From the NCBI RefSeq assembly GCF_000003815.2, contig NC_049990.1, positions 20,768,810-20,832,809 of the forward strand: 64,000 nt of DNA, in the 5' to 3' direction. The translations under genes were made by a program, and so were the position numbers. Position 1 is the stretch's first letter. Each line of letters begins with the position of its first letter. The stretch comes from Branchiostoma floridae (lineage: Eukaryota; Chordata; Leptocardii; Amphioxiformes; Branchiostomatidae). This document shows positions 1 through 11,689 of this stretch, in pieces. Below the pieces are notes generated by a model. It was not told the origin of the DNA, ran no database searches, and worked only from the letters and a program-made list of their open reading frames with translations.

Positions 1-1065
1 AAGACCGACGAGAGCTGAGATTTGATCTAATTATAAACTCACGTGCATGAAGCGATCAAACAATTGTCTGCATCACCTGTGCGGGGCGCGCTGTTCTCTG
101 GTTGCGACTGTGGCAGTTGCGACTGATATATTTTCCCTTTTCGTCAATATCGACAATATCAGGGAAAACTGAAACCATCACAACATGCTAAAAATTCATA
201 AATCTAAAACCTCATCAGTAGACAAAAATTGCCGTAATGAAGTCTGCTTTGGGGGCAAATAAAATCTTACGACGGTAGCGAAATTTTGAACATGTTCAAA
301 ATCCATTTCAGCTCTATTTTCGTCATAGGAGGCTCCCCGATTTACTATGATTTACCTGCGATTGACGCAGGTACGCTCTTATGACCTCATCGTACGATGC
401 ACTACGATTCTTGTGACCACGGCTTTGTATATTTAAACCATTGCTTCCGATTCTTCCCCGACTTACGACGTACTGCGCTTATGCCGCGCATAAAACCTCC
501 ATCGCAGTCAATCGTACGATTCTTGTGACCGGGGCTTAAAACGTTATGGATACGCAATACATGGGTCCCACGTTGGTCAAGTGTGGTATGGAGACGCTAT
601 ATGTTTGCGCTTTATACGCAGTAATACGCGGATATCGCAGTATTAGGAGTACATAGCGTACTTACAGCGCAGACGCAACGCCATGAACATGCATATAACG
701 AATGCCCACATATATAGGTCACCAGTTAGTATCGTTCGTTCTGCGATCAAGGGCGAACGTTCCATAATTGTTTATTTTACGTGTTTGTTAAACATCTTGA
801 ATATGTTTGGTGGAGTGTATGTGTATTTATTTTCACCGAAATTTTACATGCAAAGCGTTTGGGTATTTGATTTATTATTACATACCTAGATGATATAGGG
901 AATCATTAAGGGCAAAGTGAAAACTAACACAATCTTAACAGTGTATATATCTTTTATTGTTTGCTCATCAATGTTCTACTTGCACTGCTTGTAAACAAAA
1001 GTATACGTAGGACAAATTATTCCTCTGACACAAAATGTTCAATCGGCAATGCTAACAAACAAAAG
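1..1065. other. CpG-rich sequence without a recognised gene
   Basis: CGTACGATTCTTGTGACC occurs twice (one interrupted at 390-418, one at 511-531), pointing to a decayed repeat. 540-690 is unusually rich in TACGC words. Frames here are short and unconvincing. Confidence 0.4.
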
Positions 1066-1553
1066 TACAGTCAAACCTGCCCGAGCGACACCTCTTCTCA
1101 GCGACCACCTGGCCATTTCGACCGCTTTTTCTCGGTCCCGATTTATTTTCCCATTGACGTAAGCATTAAGCGACCTTTTCTCAACGACCACCTGGCCAAC
1201 GCGACCGCGACCGGCCCAAATTGGCACCCATAACGACCGCATCATTTTTCAAAATTGAGGTTTTCATCGATTTTTTATGATAACTAGCGCGATGTTGTGC
1301 CGAAATCGTCAAGTTTGCGTCGGATTTTGGGGTTAAATTACAGTTTACAGTGTGCGTGTTGTATTTGACATTAAAGACCTTGCTTCTTTGCGTGCGTGCA
1401 GTGTGCTTGCTATTTGCCATCAAACACAACGGAAACCATTTCCACTTTGCATCGGGCATGTTTTGAGTTGATACTCTTCTCAGTGACCACCTGTCCAAAT
1501 CGACCGATTCTTTCCGGTCCCCCGGATGGTCGTCTTGGGCAGGTTTGACTGTA
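1066..1553. mobile_element. TIR element, CAGTCAAACCTGCCC family, short copy
   Basis: The ends are perfect inverted repeats TACAGTCAAACCTGCCC...GGGCAGGTTTGACTGTA, with TA as the probable target duplication. Inside each end the motif CGACCACCTG recurs, giving subterminal repeats. It is about 488 bp and matches the copy at 23.9 kb in opposite orientation, lacking ~0.36 kb of its centre. No transposase frame remains, so it is a non-autonomous DNA transposon. The long minus-strand frames across 1181-1691 are chance readings of it. Confidence 0.85.
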
Positions 1554-1910
1554 TACGTAACAGAGATTGGAATGTAATTGAGCACCAGGTGCATCAGGCA
1601 TGCGGTCGGCAGACGTTGTGTGCATCCGGAATACGCTTATCATACGTAACTCAGACGCAGCTATTCGCAGCAAAGAAATTATGTTGCGCACTTCAAATGC
1701 AAATCATATGCACCTCATGCGGAATAGAACGCTGAAGTCGTAATTCATACTCCAGATGACGTATAATTCAATGTATTCCAAAACATTCCAAATGTTGGGC
1801 GAACGGCCGGCGTATTGACAGAATTTCATGCGGAAATATACGCAGGTGTGACACCACCTTATCATCAGAAACAAATCTCCGTATTTATGAGTTAAAACCG
1901 TTGTCAAATA

Positions 1911-2010
1911 GTAAATGTAGAAACTTTCGCGGTAGTTTTATATTCGCGGTTTTCGCGGTGGCAACCTCACCGCAAATTTGAAACCACCGCGAACATTTTC
2001 CTTATGTCTT
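1911..2010. mobile_element. TTCGCGGT-type short TIR element, decayed
   Basis: TTCGCGGT and CCACCGCGAA face each other about a CpG-rich centre. It resembles the fuller elements at 2396 and 45903. Confidence 0.45.
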
Positions 2011-2395
2011 CTACTCGCGCCACCTACGGCAACACCTTCTCGCACCTTCTCGCTACATGTACGTAGTATACATTGTCACTGTATTGTGATAATGACATGT
2101 TTGAGGTACTAGCACCTGCTACTGCCACACGTACACACATACGTACAATGAACGATTTTCTAGTTCGCATTCTGTATAGTACTATGGTAGAAACATATTA
2201 CTGTACTACGTATTCAGAGGGTAGATAGATCAGTGTCAGTTGATCACGCCAGCACTGTCAAAGTCAAAGGTGAACTGTTCTGTCCGTTTTAAGCACACTT
2301 GCCGAGTAACCAATGACCGGCTTCCGACTGGCGGTTCATAGAGGCGCCGGGTTTTCCATTACATTGCTGTATGTGGCTTCAGTACAGTAGTGTGA

Positions 2396-2501
2396 ATGCA
2401 TTTAAGTTTGCGGGGTGGCTCTACCGCTAACTCAAAACCAGCGCGAACTCTCCATTTTCCCCCAACCACAAATTTGAATCACTCGAACTTAAATGAATTT
2501 A
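2396..2501. mobile_element. short TIR element, ATGCATTTAAGTT family
   Basis: TGCATTTAAGTT at the left is answered by AACTTAAATGAA at the right (one mismatch), with GCGGGGTGG and CAGCGCGAAC inside. Same family as 45903-46112. Confidence 0.5.
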
Positions 2502-2654
2502 CTTATATCGTCTTCGGTGCTAACTCAGGTGACTTTAATACGACAGCAATTGCCCGACATGCGGCCGAAGGACTGTAGGTTTTCAACCACTCTTTTGGCT
2601 CACCTCAAACACGGGTCCTCTAATTACGTCCTATCCGAGGGACGGCCCTAGACC

Positions 2655-2790
2655 TTGGCCCTAGCCGAAGCTGTTAGGAAAGAAGTGTGAAGTGCATTTC
2701 CCAAGGACACAAGATCGGTGGCATTAGTAAAAACGGATTCGAACTCAGAACATCTAAGATTGGATTGCAATCCACCTCGCGAGTTGGATT
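2655..2790 (-). mobile_element. tRNA-derived SINE fragment
   Basis: Read on the minus strand, a Pol III B-box-like GAGTTCGAATCCG is followed by TTGTGTCCTTGGGAAATGCA and CTTCACAC. This is the same order as in the + strand copy at 47.7 kb. It is a truncated tRNA-derived SINE. A second fragment containing the same B box lies at 2913-2950. Confidence 0.6.
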
Positions 2791-3130
2791 TTCTACGATT
2801 TTCTCCGCTCGCTAACAAATAAACAGTAGTGTGTACAAGCGTACGGTGGGCGTGACGCGAACAAGTGCAGGCGGTAATGATCAACGCCGCGGGTGGGGCG
2901 ACCTACAGAGCCACATTAGTAAAAACGGATTCGAACTCAGAACATCTTTGTAAAGTGAGTTAAAGGAGGACGATTAAAATTACCCAATCGGATTACATTT
3001 TTGTCATGTGAACACAACTAATCCGATTGGATTGCCCATTTTCGATTGGATTGCAATCCACCTCGCGAGTTGGATTCGGTGGATTTCTGAGCAATCCGAT
3101 TGACCAGAATCGCCCATGTGAACGCAATTG
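2758..3130. repeat. GATTGGATTGCAATCC repeat cluster
   Basis: The string GATTGGATTGCAATCCACCT with CGCGAGTTGGATT occurs at 2758-2792 and again at about 3044-3076. Around the second copy, AATCCGATTGG and its complement alternate with CATGTGAAC (3006, 3115). It looks like two decayed, partly palindromic short elements. The family is unknown to me. Confidence 0.6.
2808..2915. repeat. dispersed duplicate of 6302-6412
   Basis: From CGCTAACAAATAAACAGTAG through CGACCTACAGAGCCACAT, this ~110 bp tract is nearly identical to one at 6302-6412. Upstream it shares CGATTTTCTCCGCTCG with the sequence flanking the hairpin element at 6174-6292, so it approximates the uninterrupted site. Confidence 0.7.
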
Positions 3131-3245
3131 GATTGGAGTCCGGCTTGTTTCGTGGTATTGACGTCATACATACGGGTGCAGTGGACATTAGACATACTGT
3201 AACAGTGGGGTTTAAGCGCTGCCAAACTAACCACGCCAACGGCTC

Positions 3246-3322
3246 TAGATCTTTTGGTGTTGTGGTTTGGACGTTGGATTTGTAATCCGCCGACCCGGGC
3301 CAAGTTCGATCCCCGGTATCGG
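3246..3322 (+). mobile_element. tRNA-like sequence, probable SINE head
   Basis: The tract reads like a tRNA: an A-box-like TTGGTGTTGTGG, an anticodon arm GGA-TTTGTAA-TCC (TGT, threonine-like), and a T arm with AGTTCGATCCCCGG. There is no complete acceptor stem, so I call it a tRNA-derived SINE head rather than a functional tRNA. Confidence 0.5.
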
Positions 3323-3329
3323 CATGTTT

Positions 3330-5900
3330 GTTTCTTTCTGTTCTTACTCGCCCCTCTGAATTCTTACAATACAATCATATCCACAAGATCGCAGAAATGT
3401 ACGATACACGGATTAGTAAAGACGTTTATGGCCACGTTTGCTTCCAAACTGAATCACTACGGTTAACCACATACGGGCGCCGCAAGATTTTCCGGAACGT
3501 TCTTTCAAAATCGGCAACGCGGCAGAAGACTGACTGGTTCATTTTTGGCACATGAAAATAACGTGTGGTTTCCGTTTCTCTTCTGTCGTTGGATTGATTG
3601 TCCCAACACCACTAAAAAGCAACTATTCAACGAGAAAAACAGTCGGAAGCGTGTCTGAACAGAATATCGAGCTTTGGTTACTTCACTGCAAGCATGGGCG
3701 AGCCGTTTTTTTAAATGAAACACGGACATCTTTTATTTCAGAAAAAAGTATGTAATGAAGTCAAACGTTATAGTGGCAGTTTCTCTTATTCATGCAACTT
3801 CTTCAACAGATACATAATTTGTCAAGTTCTTCAACCTGACGTCTGACACAGGTCACGTACATGTAGGAGCATGTGCGTAAACCGATGCAAGATGTCAGAA
3901 ACTTAATAAATTTTACATCTGTTCTTTATGCACCGTGTAGCTTGGAATTTCTATGTGACTAAACAATAGGCCGGGAGACATCAAGAAAAAGTACAATATA
4001 GAAAGCCCGATATAAACGAGTAACAAAACTTCACAAACAGCCGGAGCCTAGCCTCTGCTTGGAGAGTAGGTCCGGGCCGCCCTCTTCCTGTCTTGTCTGT
4101 TTATGTCTCCCCCCTGGGGACTAGACCATCCATATGGGACAAAAACTGGCGCGTAACTGGAGGGTCACACACGCAGAAGCTAGTCGACTTGAACTATGAT
4201 GGAGAATTTCTGTTCTAAAGTCCACCATTGGGGTACAGAGGGATAATACTACGGCCATTTGTGACCAAAGAAAGTGTGGGACTACGAAGCTGCATGGGTC
4301 ATCTGCGAACCAGTGAGTAAGATTTTAATTTTTTTGTTTTACGGAGTAGGGGGGAGGGCATAAATTATTTTTGCCACCGATTTCCACCGTGCGTGGTGAG
4401 CGCTTGTCGCAAAATGCTAAGATTCAGTAAAAGACTGATTCATGGTGGAAGAACGGCGGCCACACTCACTGACTGAACATTTCTAGATCTGCCCTAGGCG
4501 TGAATATTGAATGAAACAACGTTAACGATGTTTCATCTGAGATAAAACCACACATGAGAAAAGCTGGTAACTACTATAGTAAAGCTCAAACGACGGTGGT
4601 TTATAAAAAGTGGGAACATGCATATGCATGGGGTCAGTCGGCATTGCTGAAATATAGACACGTTCTGCTTGTTGTAATTAGAAATTCCGAGCGATCAGGC
4701 TAATTTTTTGCACCTTTTCGTAAAATCATAGACATTGAATTACTGAAACCATTAATTGCTGTTTGGATAACGTTTATTGTACGCTTCTCCTTCTATATGT
4801 ATCTAGTCTCAATTCGTTACTTCATACTGAAGAGTTCTAGCTCTTCTTTGTTTATATCTAGACTGAAAACGCGCGAAGCAGGCCTGGCGCGTCGTAGCCC
4901 ATGTGGACTTGCGAATCATTCAATCAGTAAGGGACAGTTCGGACACGATTGTTGTGGAAGGAGGTGCGTCTGGTGCGTCGGGGTCTCTGCACATGTGAAG
5001 AGGAAAAAGTTTCCATGGCCTTATCTCGTCCAAGACGGACAATAATTCAACAGTTTCGCCCGTCCGTAATACTACAAATGTTGTCGTTTCACTTTGGAAT
5101 CAAGGATTCAAAGGATCCTCCCCCCTGCACCGGCGTTATTATCGTACGTTCCCTTCAAGACTTCCATAGCACATTTACCCCCCACTGAGTCTGTTGTGAA
5201 GACAGCGGTTTGCCGCTGGACATGTACTCCCCAAGCAGACGTTTGGCTCTAGCTGAAAATATTATTATATGTTGGAAATGTACAGTCAACATATGCTCTC
5301 TCTCAGACACCTCTATGAAGAATGGATTGGCGCCTTATAAAATCTTGCAATAATGGCATAATTGACAAATATGATATCAATACCACTTACCTCTGAGTCT
5401 GACCATTATTCAATTTATTGAACACAAACGCTACACTGTTGTTCATAATTCAAAAGTAGATTGATTAGGCCTGTTTTTGAAATAAAGATTTAGAAGTGTT
5501 TTTTATAGTTCTCCAAATAGTGGGAAATAAGGTCACGTCACGTTTCTCACATTCTTTGATAACCACGAATAAGAAATGATTTCATGTGTTTGTTACTCCC
5601 CAAAACTTTTTATCACAAGTTTTTTTTTCACCCTTTGAGAGAAACAGTTATACTGCGCAGGCAGTTGCCAGGGGAGTTTTTCCGACAGATAGAGGGATTA
5701 TTTATTGCCTTCCCGCGCAGCGCCGGAGGGGAGGTGCTATTATTACCTTGGCATGGACTGACTCCTCTGATCTCACAATGTGGAGAATGAAAGCAGAAAA
5801 AAAGGTGCTGATATAGTAAACACATTGTTTCTTAGTTTATAACACATACAACATGATGTTCCAGAGTTCTATATTACGGGATGTTCCCTTACAAATCCGC
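3330..5900. other. no gene recognised
   Basis: Apart from the 3990 repeat, I see only scattered CpG-rich spots (4870-5050) and AT-rich filler. No CASK kinase exon was recognised. Confidence 0.4.
3990..4075. repeat. dispersed repeat, GGAGCCTAGCCTCTGCTTGG
   Basis: ACAATATAGAAAGC...ACAGCCGGAGCCTAGCCTCT and GCTTGGAGAGTAG match 22503-22577 closely. It is probably one end of a retroelement; the family is not identified. Confidence 0.6.
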
Positions 5901-5904
5901 CTGG

Positions 5905-6173
5905 AGTACATAACTTCCGGTATTTACCGCAGGAGGACGCACGCGGCGAAAATGGAGACAGATTTCGGCGAGAAGTACCGAGGATAATACTGCCGAGACG
6001 GATGTTCTTTTTCGACAAAAACTCATTCAAATGTCTTTAGTTGTCAGGCGACCATTGACCCGTTTTACCACCCTACACAACACTGCCGCGCTGGTCCCGG
6101 CGCTCGCAGGCCCGTTTACAACCCGCCCCGCAGAGCCGCGCTCGCATTGGCACGCCGTCCGCTCGATTTTCTT
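5905..6173 (+). promoter_or_regulatory. CpG-rich island with possible first-exon sequence
   Basis: This CpG-dense stretch contains an ETS-type ACTTCCGG (5911-5918), an ATG in a fair context at 5952 that opens only an 11-codon frame (METDFGEKYRG), and a second ATG at 6031. The second frame begins MSLVVRRPLTRFTTLHNTAA and continues basic, Ser/Thr/Ala-rich and acid-poor, like a mitochondrial presequence. It runs into a hairpin transposon at 6174. No convincing donor was seen. It may be the promoter and first exon of a nested gene, a decayed gene start, or just a GC-rich island. Confidence 0.25.
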
Positions 6174-6292
6174 AGCCTGTATCATCCTCCGTTACGGTAG
6201 TAAACTGCTGGCTAACGACTTTCGCTTTCCGTGGTTAGCAAGCGAAAGTCGTTAGCCAGTGGTTACTACGGAGGATGATGATACTCAGGCTA
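6173..6292. mobile_element. hairpin MITE, TAGCCTG family, copy 1
   Basis: A ~120 bp, almost fully self-complementary element: TAGCCTG...ATCCTCCG and GCTGGCTAACGACTTTCGCT are mirrored on the right. It is flanked by CGATTTTCT and CGGTTTTCT, a 9-bp target duplication with one change. A 9-10 bp duplication suggests Mutator-like transposition. It interrupts the CpG-rich tract at 5.9-6.2 kb. Confidence 0.8.
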
Positions 6293-6296
6293 CGGT

Positions 6297-6412
6297 TTTC
6301 TCCGCTCGCTAACAAATAAACAGTAGTGTGTACAAGCGTACGGTGGGCGTGACGCGAACAAGAGCAGGCGGTGATTAACGCAGCGGGTGGGCGACCTACA
6401 GAGCCACATGTT
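6297..6412. repeat. dispersed duplicate of 2803-2915
   Basis: Near-identical copy of the 2.8 kb tract with a few base changes and one small deletion (GTGATTAACGCAGCGGGTGG here against GTAATGATCAACGCCGCGGG). Left of it a hairpin element is inserted. Confidence 0.7.
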
Positions 6413-7269
6413 GACTTTTGCTCCGAATGTCAAATACAACAATGGTTGCCAAAATCTTTAACTTTCGGCCGATTATCTCATTTGGAGGTTTTTCATTATC
6501 TATTTTACCAGGATAAAAAAACACGCTGTTTTTCACGTTTTCCGGGACACATAAAATTGTGACTAATGTTTTACAGTGACATAACTCACAGTTTCACTCA
6601 TGCGGAATGATTTCCGAGTTTACCCGAAGAGGTCACGAAGAGGTGAAGTAAGGAAATCTGGTAAGCTCTACATAAGCCTGGCACTGAATCCCACGAGACC
6701 CATCTCCTGGGACAGGCCATGTTTGGACAACACATTTGTACAGAATCAAATAGTGACAGAAACATGAGGTTGGCTCTTTATATAAAGAAGTTCTAACGAT
6801 AGTGGGGGCCAGTGCCCTCCAGGGTAATGCTGAGTAACTTTCTGTCCTCCCGCACCTACATCATCTGACTAGGCCTGTCCTACTCTTTGCGGAAGATGAA
6901 TAGTTGCTGTTTTTTTTTTTTCACAGTAAATCTTTCGATATACAATTACAAATGATATCTGTAATGAAAGTTAATAAAGCAACATAAATTGCTGCCAGTA
7001 AACTACCTTGATACGGTAACCATAATATTTTTCATACTTCAGTCAGTTTCCGTTCTCCAAACTGACGTTACGACCATGGACTAGCAGTGCCCGCAATTTC
7101 TTTGTTCTGGGTCAGCAGGGTCTGGGGGAGGCAGAGCACGCAGAGCTGCCACTACATGTACAAGCCCACAACTGTACATCTACTTGGAGAGTGCGATGCT
7201 CCCGATGTACAGAAGGGGGCGTTGCGGCACAGCTCCCTGACATTCTTAGCCCGATCAAAAAAATGACTA

Positions 7270-7456
7270 AGTCCTGGAGGGTTGTTGGTGGTCCCGGACT
7301 ACCTGATCTGCCGGACTAGTCCTGGACCCCATCCCGGCACCAGCCGGGACCACTTGGGACCTGCTGACCCAATTTCAAACAGGTCCGGACTAGTCCAAAT
7401 TCTCTCGGACCACTTCGGACTGGGCCGAACTAGTCCGAACTAGTCTGGACTAGTAC
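7270..7456. repeat. degenerate GGACTAGTCC cluster
   Basis: The palindrome GGACTAGTCC and near matches (CCGGACTAGTCC, CCGAACTAGTCC, CTGGACTAGT) recur about six times, interleaved with GGACCACTT. It looks like a small palindromic satellite. Confidence 0.6.
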
Positions 7457-8307
7457 ATTGGACTTCCAGTTTTGCAGAGGTAGAACTGTAATAGAAGGCA
7501 TTCCCATTTTGGGGGAGAGGGGGTGTATTACATAAAAATTCTGTACTCTGCAGGTTTCTGCTAAAATATATACAAGCCACACATTTCTGTATCTTGTGAC
7601 TAGAACTGCTACAAATTAAAATCATTAGTTTCTGGCTGTCTAACTAAGTAACTTTCTTTTGCCCTGTCCTCCCCTTGAACAAATGTGGTACTGTCCACTA
7701 CATGTCATACTATGCTCTTTGTTGCTACCAAATTTCAAACAGTCACATTTTAATTGGGCCTTAAGGATAACCCCAGTGTTATGGAAAACCCCAGGATTTA
7801 TGCTCTACCCTGGATGGGGGCAGTCTCAGTTTCTGATCGCATGCCCTTATATGGAATGATCAGTTAGACTTTTATAACCTTTGACCCTAAAGTTCACTCA
7901 ATCATTGTTTTATTATGGCTTTTGGAGCTATAATGAAATCTAAGTAGGTGAGTATTTATATCTGTAGTCAGGTACATTTGGCACAATTCCATGACATCAC
8001 AGTCTTTCTGTAAATTAAACGTATTATTTTCACACTGGGAAGATTTCAAACTAGGCTGGATGCCAGGCCACCTGGCTAGAGGATAACCCATTCAGTCTGG
8101 GAAGCCAAATGGCCTGCTACCACTTTGGCAGCCTATCTCTAGATACATGTGTCTACTATCCTACTGTCTCAGCCCCTAACAAGAATGATGAATGAACTTC
8201 ATTGTTCAAGTTACTATCAATTTTCTTCGAACAATGACTGTTTATTAAAGGTAGAGAACGTACCTCCAAATTTTCGATGTCTGTCAGTACATCTTGGACG
8301 CGGAGAA

Positions 8308-8349
8308 TGGTCTAGTCTCAATCTCGTGAGAGAATACGAGACTAGACCA
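8308..8349. other. perfect 12-bp stem hairpin
   Basis: TGGTCTAGTCTC and GAGACTAGACCA are perfect complements around an 18-base loop that itself holds a competing CTCGT/ACGAG pair. No U-tract follows; function unknown. Confidence 0.6.
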
Positions 8350-8842
8350 GGCTTGATTAGATCATCTGCCCCCTCCCCCCGCCTCCTTGCGTACCTTCAT
8401 TGTTCAATAATCGCACAAGGTACAAGTGTATGGAAAATATTGTTCTGTGTACCAGTAAGAGTTTTGGTTCTAAAATCTAATATTCTGAAACAATGCTTCT
8501 CTTTCTAAGGACTGGTCGTAACAAAGTGGTATTCATCTTCAATGTTTTCATGACATATTCTCTCTGAATGGCTGGGGTGTTAGCAATAATAAAAACAAAT
8601 GGACATGGACCATGAACTAGCTTTTTGCTTTACTTCTTCTTGCTCTTTTCGTCTACTATGTATATGTATTTCTACCATGTATATGAAATGACATATGTTG
8701 ATAGACTGATGTCTGTAACACTTAATGTTGTCATCTACATCTCTGTCCTTTTTTATCTAACCCTTACCTTATCCCTCAAGGCCTCTATGAAAAGTGGCCT
8801 GCAGGTCGATTTCGATTTGAGCTTTCATGAATAGATAAGCAT

Positions 8843-8985
8843 TGAATGAATGAATGAATGAGTTTATTGCTCAACAATCACACAGGGTACAATGTATGGC
8901 AACCAATAACAACTAATAGCTATACAGACAATAGGACTAAGAGGCTACATACAAAACAATAACAAAACATAAGCAATCAAAGATT
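8843..8985 (-). mobile_element. probable LINE/SINE 3' end with (ATTC)n tail
   Basis: Read on the minus strand: CATTGTACCCTGTGTGATTG, then TTGAGCAATAAACTCATTCA and more ATTC units. An AATAAA followed by a short microsatellite tail is typical of non-LTR retroelement 3' ends. A related piece (TTGTTCAATAATCGCACAAG) lies at 8400. Confidence 0.45.
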
Positions 8986-10842
8986 TTGGCCCTTTTGCCA
9001 AGGAGCTGGCTTGTGTGGGCCTTGGAAACAGTCTGGTATCCAGGCTATTTTACCTCCTACCATTGCTGCTATCTATAAAAGCATCCAAGGCTCCAGTACA
9101 GGCATGCCATGTGGGACTGATTTTTTCTCAGGAAGCCTTGGCCTGGTCGCTGTCAAAACAAACCAAAACCTTTCAACATAATTCCTGGACACAAAGTCTG
9201 TAGCTGTATATTTGTTTGCAGCTCACATCCCAAAGATTCTTTGATGTCTTAAAATGTTTTGGGAACGTCTTAAAATTTTTGAAATGTGGAACAGAATTCT
9301 AACTATATCATTGACAGCTCTGTTTACTTACTGTATGTCATGTTCAATTACATATCAAAACAAATTAATCCTTTCCAGACTGGTGGGAAGAAATTGAGGA
9401 GAAAAACAAGGATTAGCATATCTGCATGATGCTTGTTTTTCTTATGGCTAGTTTCTTTTGTGACCGTTTAAATTGCTATATTTTCAAAGATACACGGAAC
9501 ATGATAACACGTAATATATTTTTGTAAAACTAAAATCACATCTGTTGTTCTACACTCAACCACTATGTTTCAGCATTAAATTGAGGTGAAACGATTGTGA
9601 TTCACAGTAAATTGGCAGCTGTCTCGTTGTCAGAATGGCAAATATTTCGGGGTCTTTCCGTTGAACTTGTCATGAAGGACCGTAGTCATGGTCAGGAGTA
9701 ACTGACTCTGTTGGCTAGTGTTGCAATGTCACGACCATGTGACACACTGCATAACAAGGACTGGTCCATTGAGATGAGAGGGGGTGTAAACATGTTTTTA
9801 GAATCCCAAAATGGCAACTTCTGCTGGTAGCTCAAAGCAATAAAAGTTAGAACACAGACTTGTATTGGGAATTAGAGTTGGTACACCCGCAAAGGGGTTT
9901 CTTTTGACACCCGAGGTGAAAGAATGGTATTACTGATACAATTTGTGTTGCGTTTATCATCATTGGTATTGTCACATTATGTCTCTTATCTTCATTGTTA
10001 TTCTTATCTACTGTCACACACATGTAAGATTAGTGACATATTTTATGCCTATCTCACTTACTTTGGTTGCTGTCATTTTATGTAAATAAATGTTATGTTT
10101 GATTAGTATTGTTCACTCTGAACAATGTAGTTCCTTCTAATTGTTGGAAAATTAAGTTGATTTTATCTTCTTCCTTCCCAATTCTGACCTATGGAATATC
10201 CTGAATTTCACTCACAACTAACAGTTTTACCAGCTTATTATATTGAAACAGTTTGTCTTTGTTTGAAAACTTAGTCTTCAGTCTTTTCTCTTCTTCCTTC
10301 ATATGTTTTTACCTCAGTATAAATTTTCCCCTTGAAAGTATTAATTACAGATAAAAGTGACTTCCCCCTGTGGTTTTTGTACCATACAGTTTGCAGATTA
10401 CATTTTAGTTTCTGTGAAGTTTTGTGGCATTTCAACTAGCCTGAAATAAAGAAATAGAGTACCCGCTGTGAGGATTTAAGGATTTGATAAAAATTAATGA
10501 TGTTTAGATGCACCTCCAAATTTGAGCCATAAAACATATGGGGTCCCTCAAGGTTGTTGCAATAAACCTTAAAGATAAATCTTCATTTTATAAGCAAAGA
10601 TAAGATATAAAGGGTTTTAAACCATAACATTTCAGTACAGTGATCTGAAGACCAGATGTGGGGAGGGGGGCATGTCAGGGAAACATTTGACCAACTTGTT
10701 GCCAGCATTTCTTCATTCCTGTCATTCCTACAGCCTTTTCTAATTCTGCTCTCTTCAACCTGGAGGCTCCACATATTTCTGAGATCATTCCCTTTCAATA
10801 TCAGTTCAAATGTCCTTGTTGAACCATATGGTTGTCCTTAGC

Positions 10843-11586
10843 TAGAGTCGATTCCACATTACCAAGAGGGTCTTTCTTGCCTTTTGTTCCAACATTTTGA
10901 AAATCTTTATAACATTCTAAATGTGATAAGTAACTGTTTAGAACTATTTACAACATCTGTGTGATGTCCTAAATATTTTCTATAGTGTTCATACATGTTA
11001 GAAACATTTCTAACATCAAATCCATTATTTCTGTTAGTTTCTAAACTGTTCCAACATAGATTCATCATTTGTGATCACATGTGATCATATGTTCGAACAG
11101 TGAAACAAAATGATGAAACTGGGTCAGTGGGCTGGGAAGAGGGCAATTCACACATCCCTGCCAAGTACAGGAAATTGTGTCTGTCTGACAGCTTTTCACA
11201 AAAGAGCCACTAGTGTCTACTAAAGAAAATCTAAAGATAGAAGACCCAAACAAAAGGCCCATCTTAGCAGCTTTGTTTATTGGGGTAATAAAAGTTTTTA
11301 TGGAGAAAAAAAATGACGCAAATTGTTGGAACATATGATCACATGTTCCAACAATAACAAAAACACATAGATGTTTCTAACTTGTTCTAAATAAAGAGAT
11401 ATTTGTACCATTAATTTACCAATGTTTCCAACATATATAGATAGGTTCAAACATGTTCAAACTTTCATTTTCAATTGTTTGAACAATTTAGAACTTCAGT
11501 GACTGAAATATTCTTTTGCTTAGAATAGTTCAAACTTATTACAAATATTATTTCAAAACCCTCTCGGTGACTCGGAATCGACTCTA
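10843..11586. mobile_element. TIR element, TAGAGTCGATTCC family
   Basis: Ends TAGAGTCGATTCC...GGAATCGACTCTA, extending inward as imperfect CCAAGAGGGT/ACCCTCTCGG. Probable TA target duplication, ~744 bp. The interior is full of TTCTAACA and GTTCAAAC-type words, plus two palindromic blocks (GATCACATGTGATCATATG at 11073 and ATATGATCACATG at 11333). No transposase seen. Confidence 0.75.
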
Positions 11587-11689
11587 TAGGGACATTTACC
11601 TTTGTAACTATTACAAACATCGTCATACCCTCTAACATGTTTTAGGGCAATTCTAGCCCAGGTGTGTGGTACAACTAAATGTTACCTGT

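Larger units (their letters stand above)
6413..10842. other. intron-like sequence with few features
   Basis: Besides the CTAGTCC cluster, the hairpin at 8308 and the LINE end at 8843, this is AT-rich sequence with many TACATGTA words. No splice-flanked coding block found. Confidence 0.4.

Noticed and set aside
1039-1691. Overlapping minus-strand frames of 68-137 codons
   Set aside because: They follow a TIR element and its flanks, and the matching parts of the 23.9 kb copy do not keep a frame.
3246-3322. A functional threonine tRNA
   Set aside because: A- and B-box-like parts and a TGT anticodon loop are present, but the acceptor stem does not pair and the D arm is irregular.
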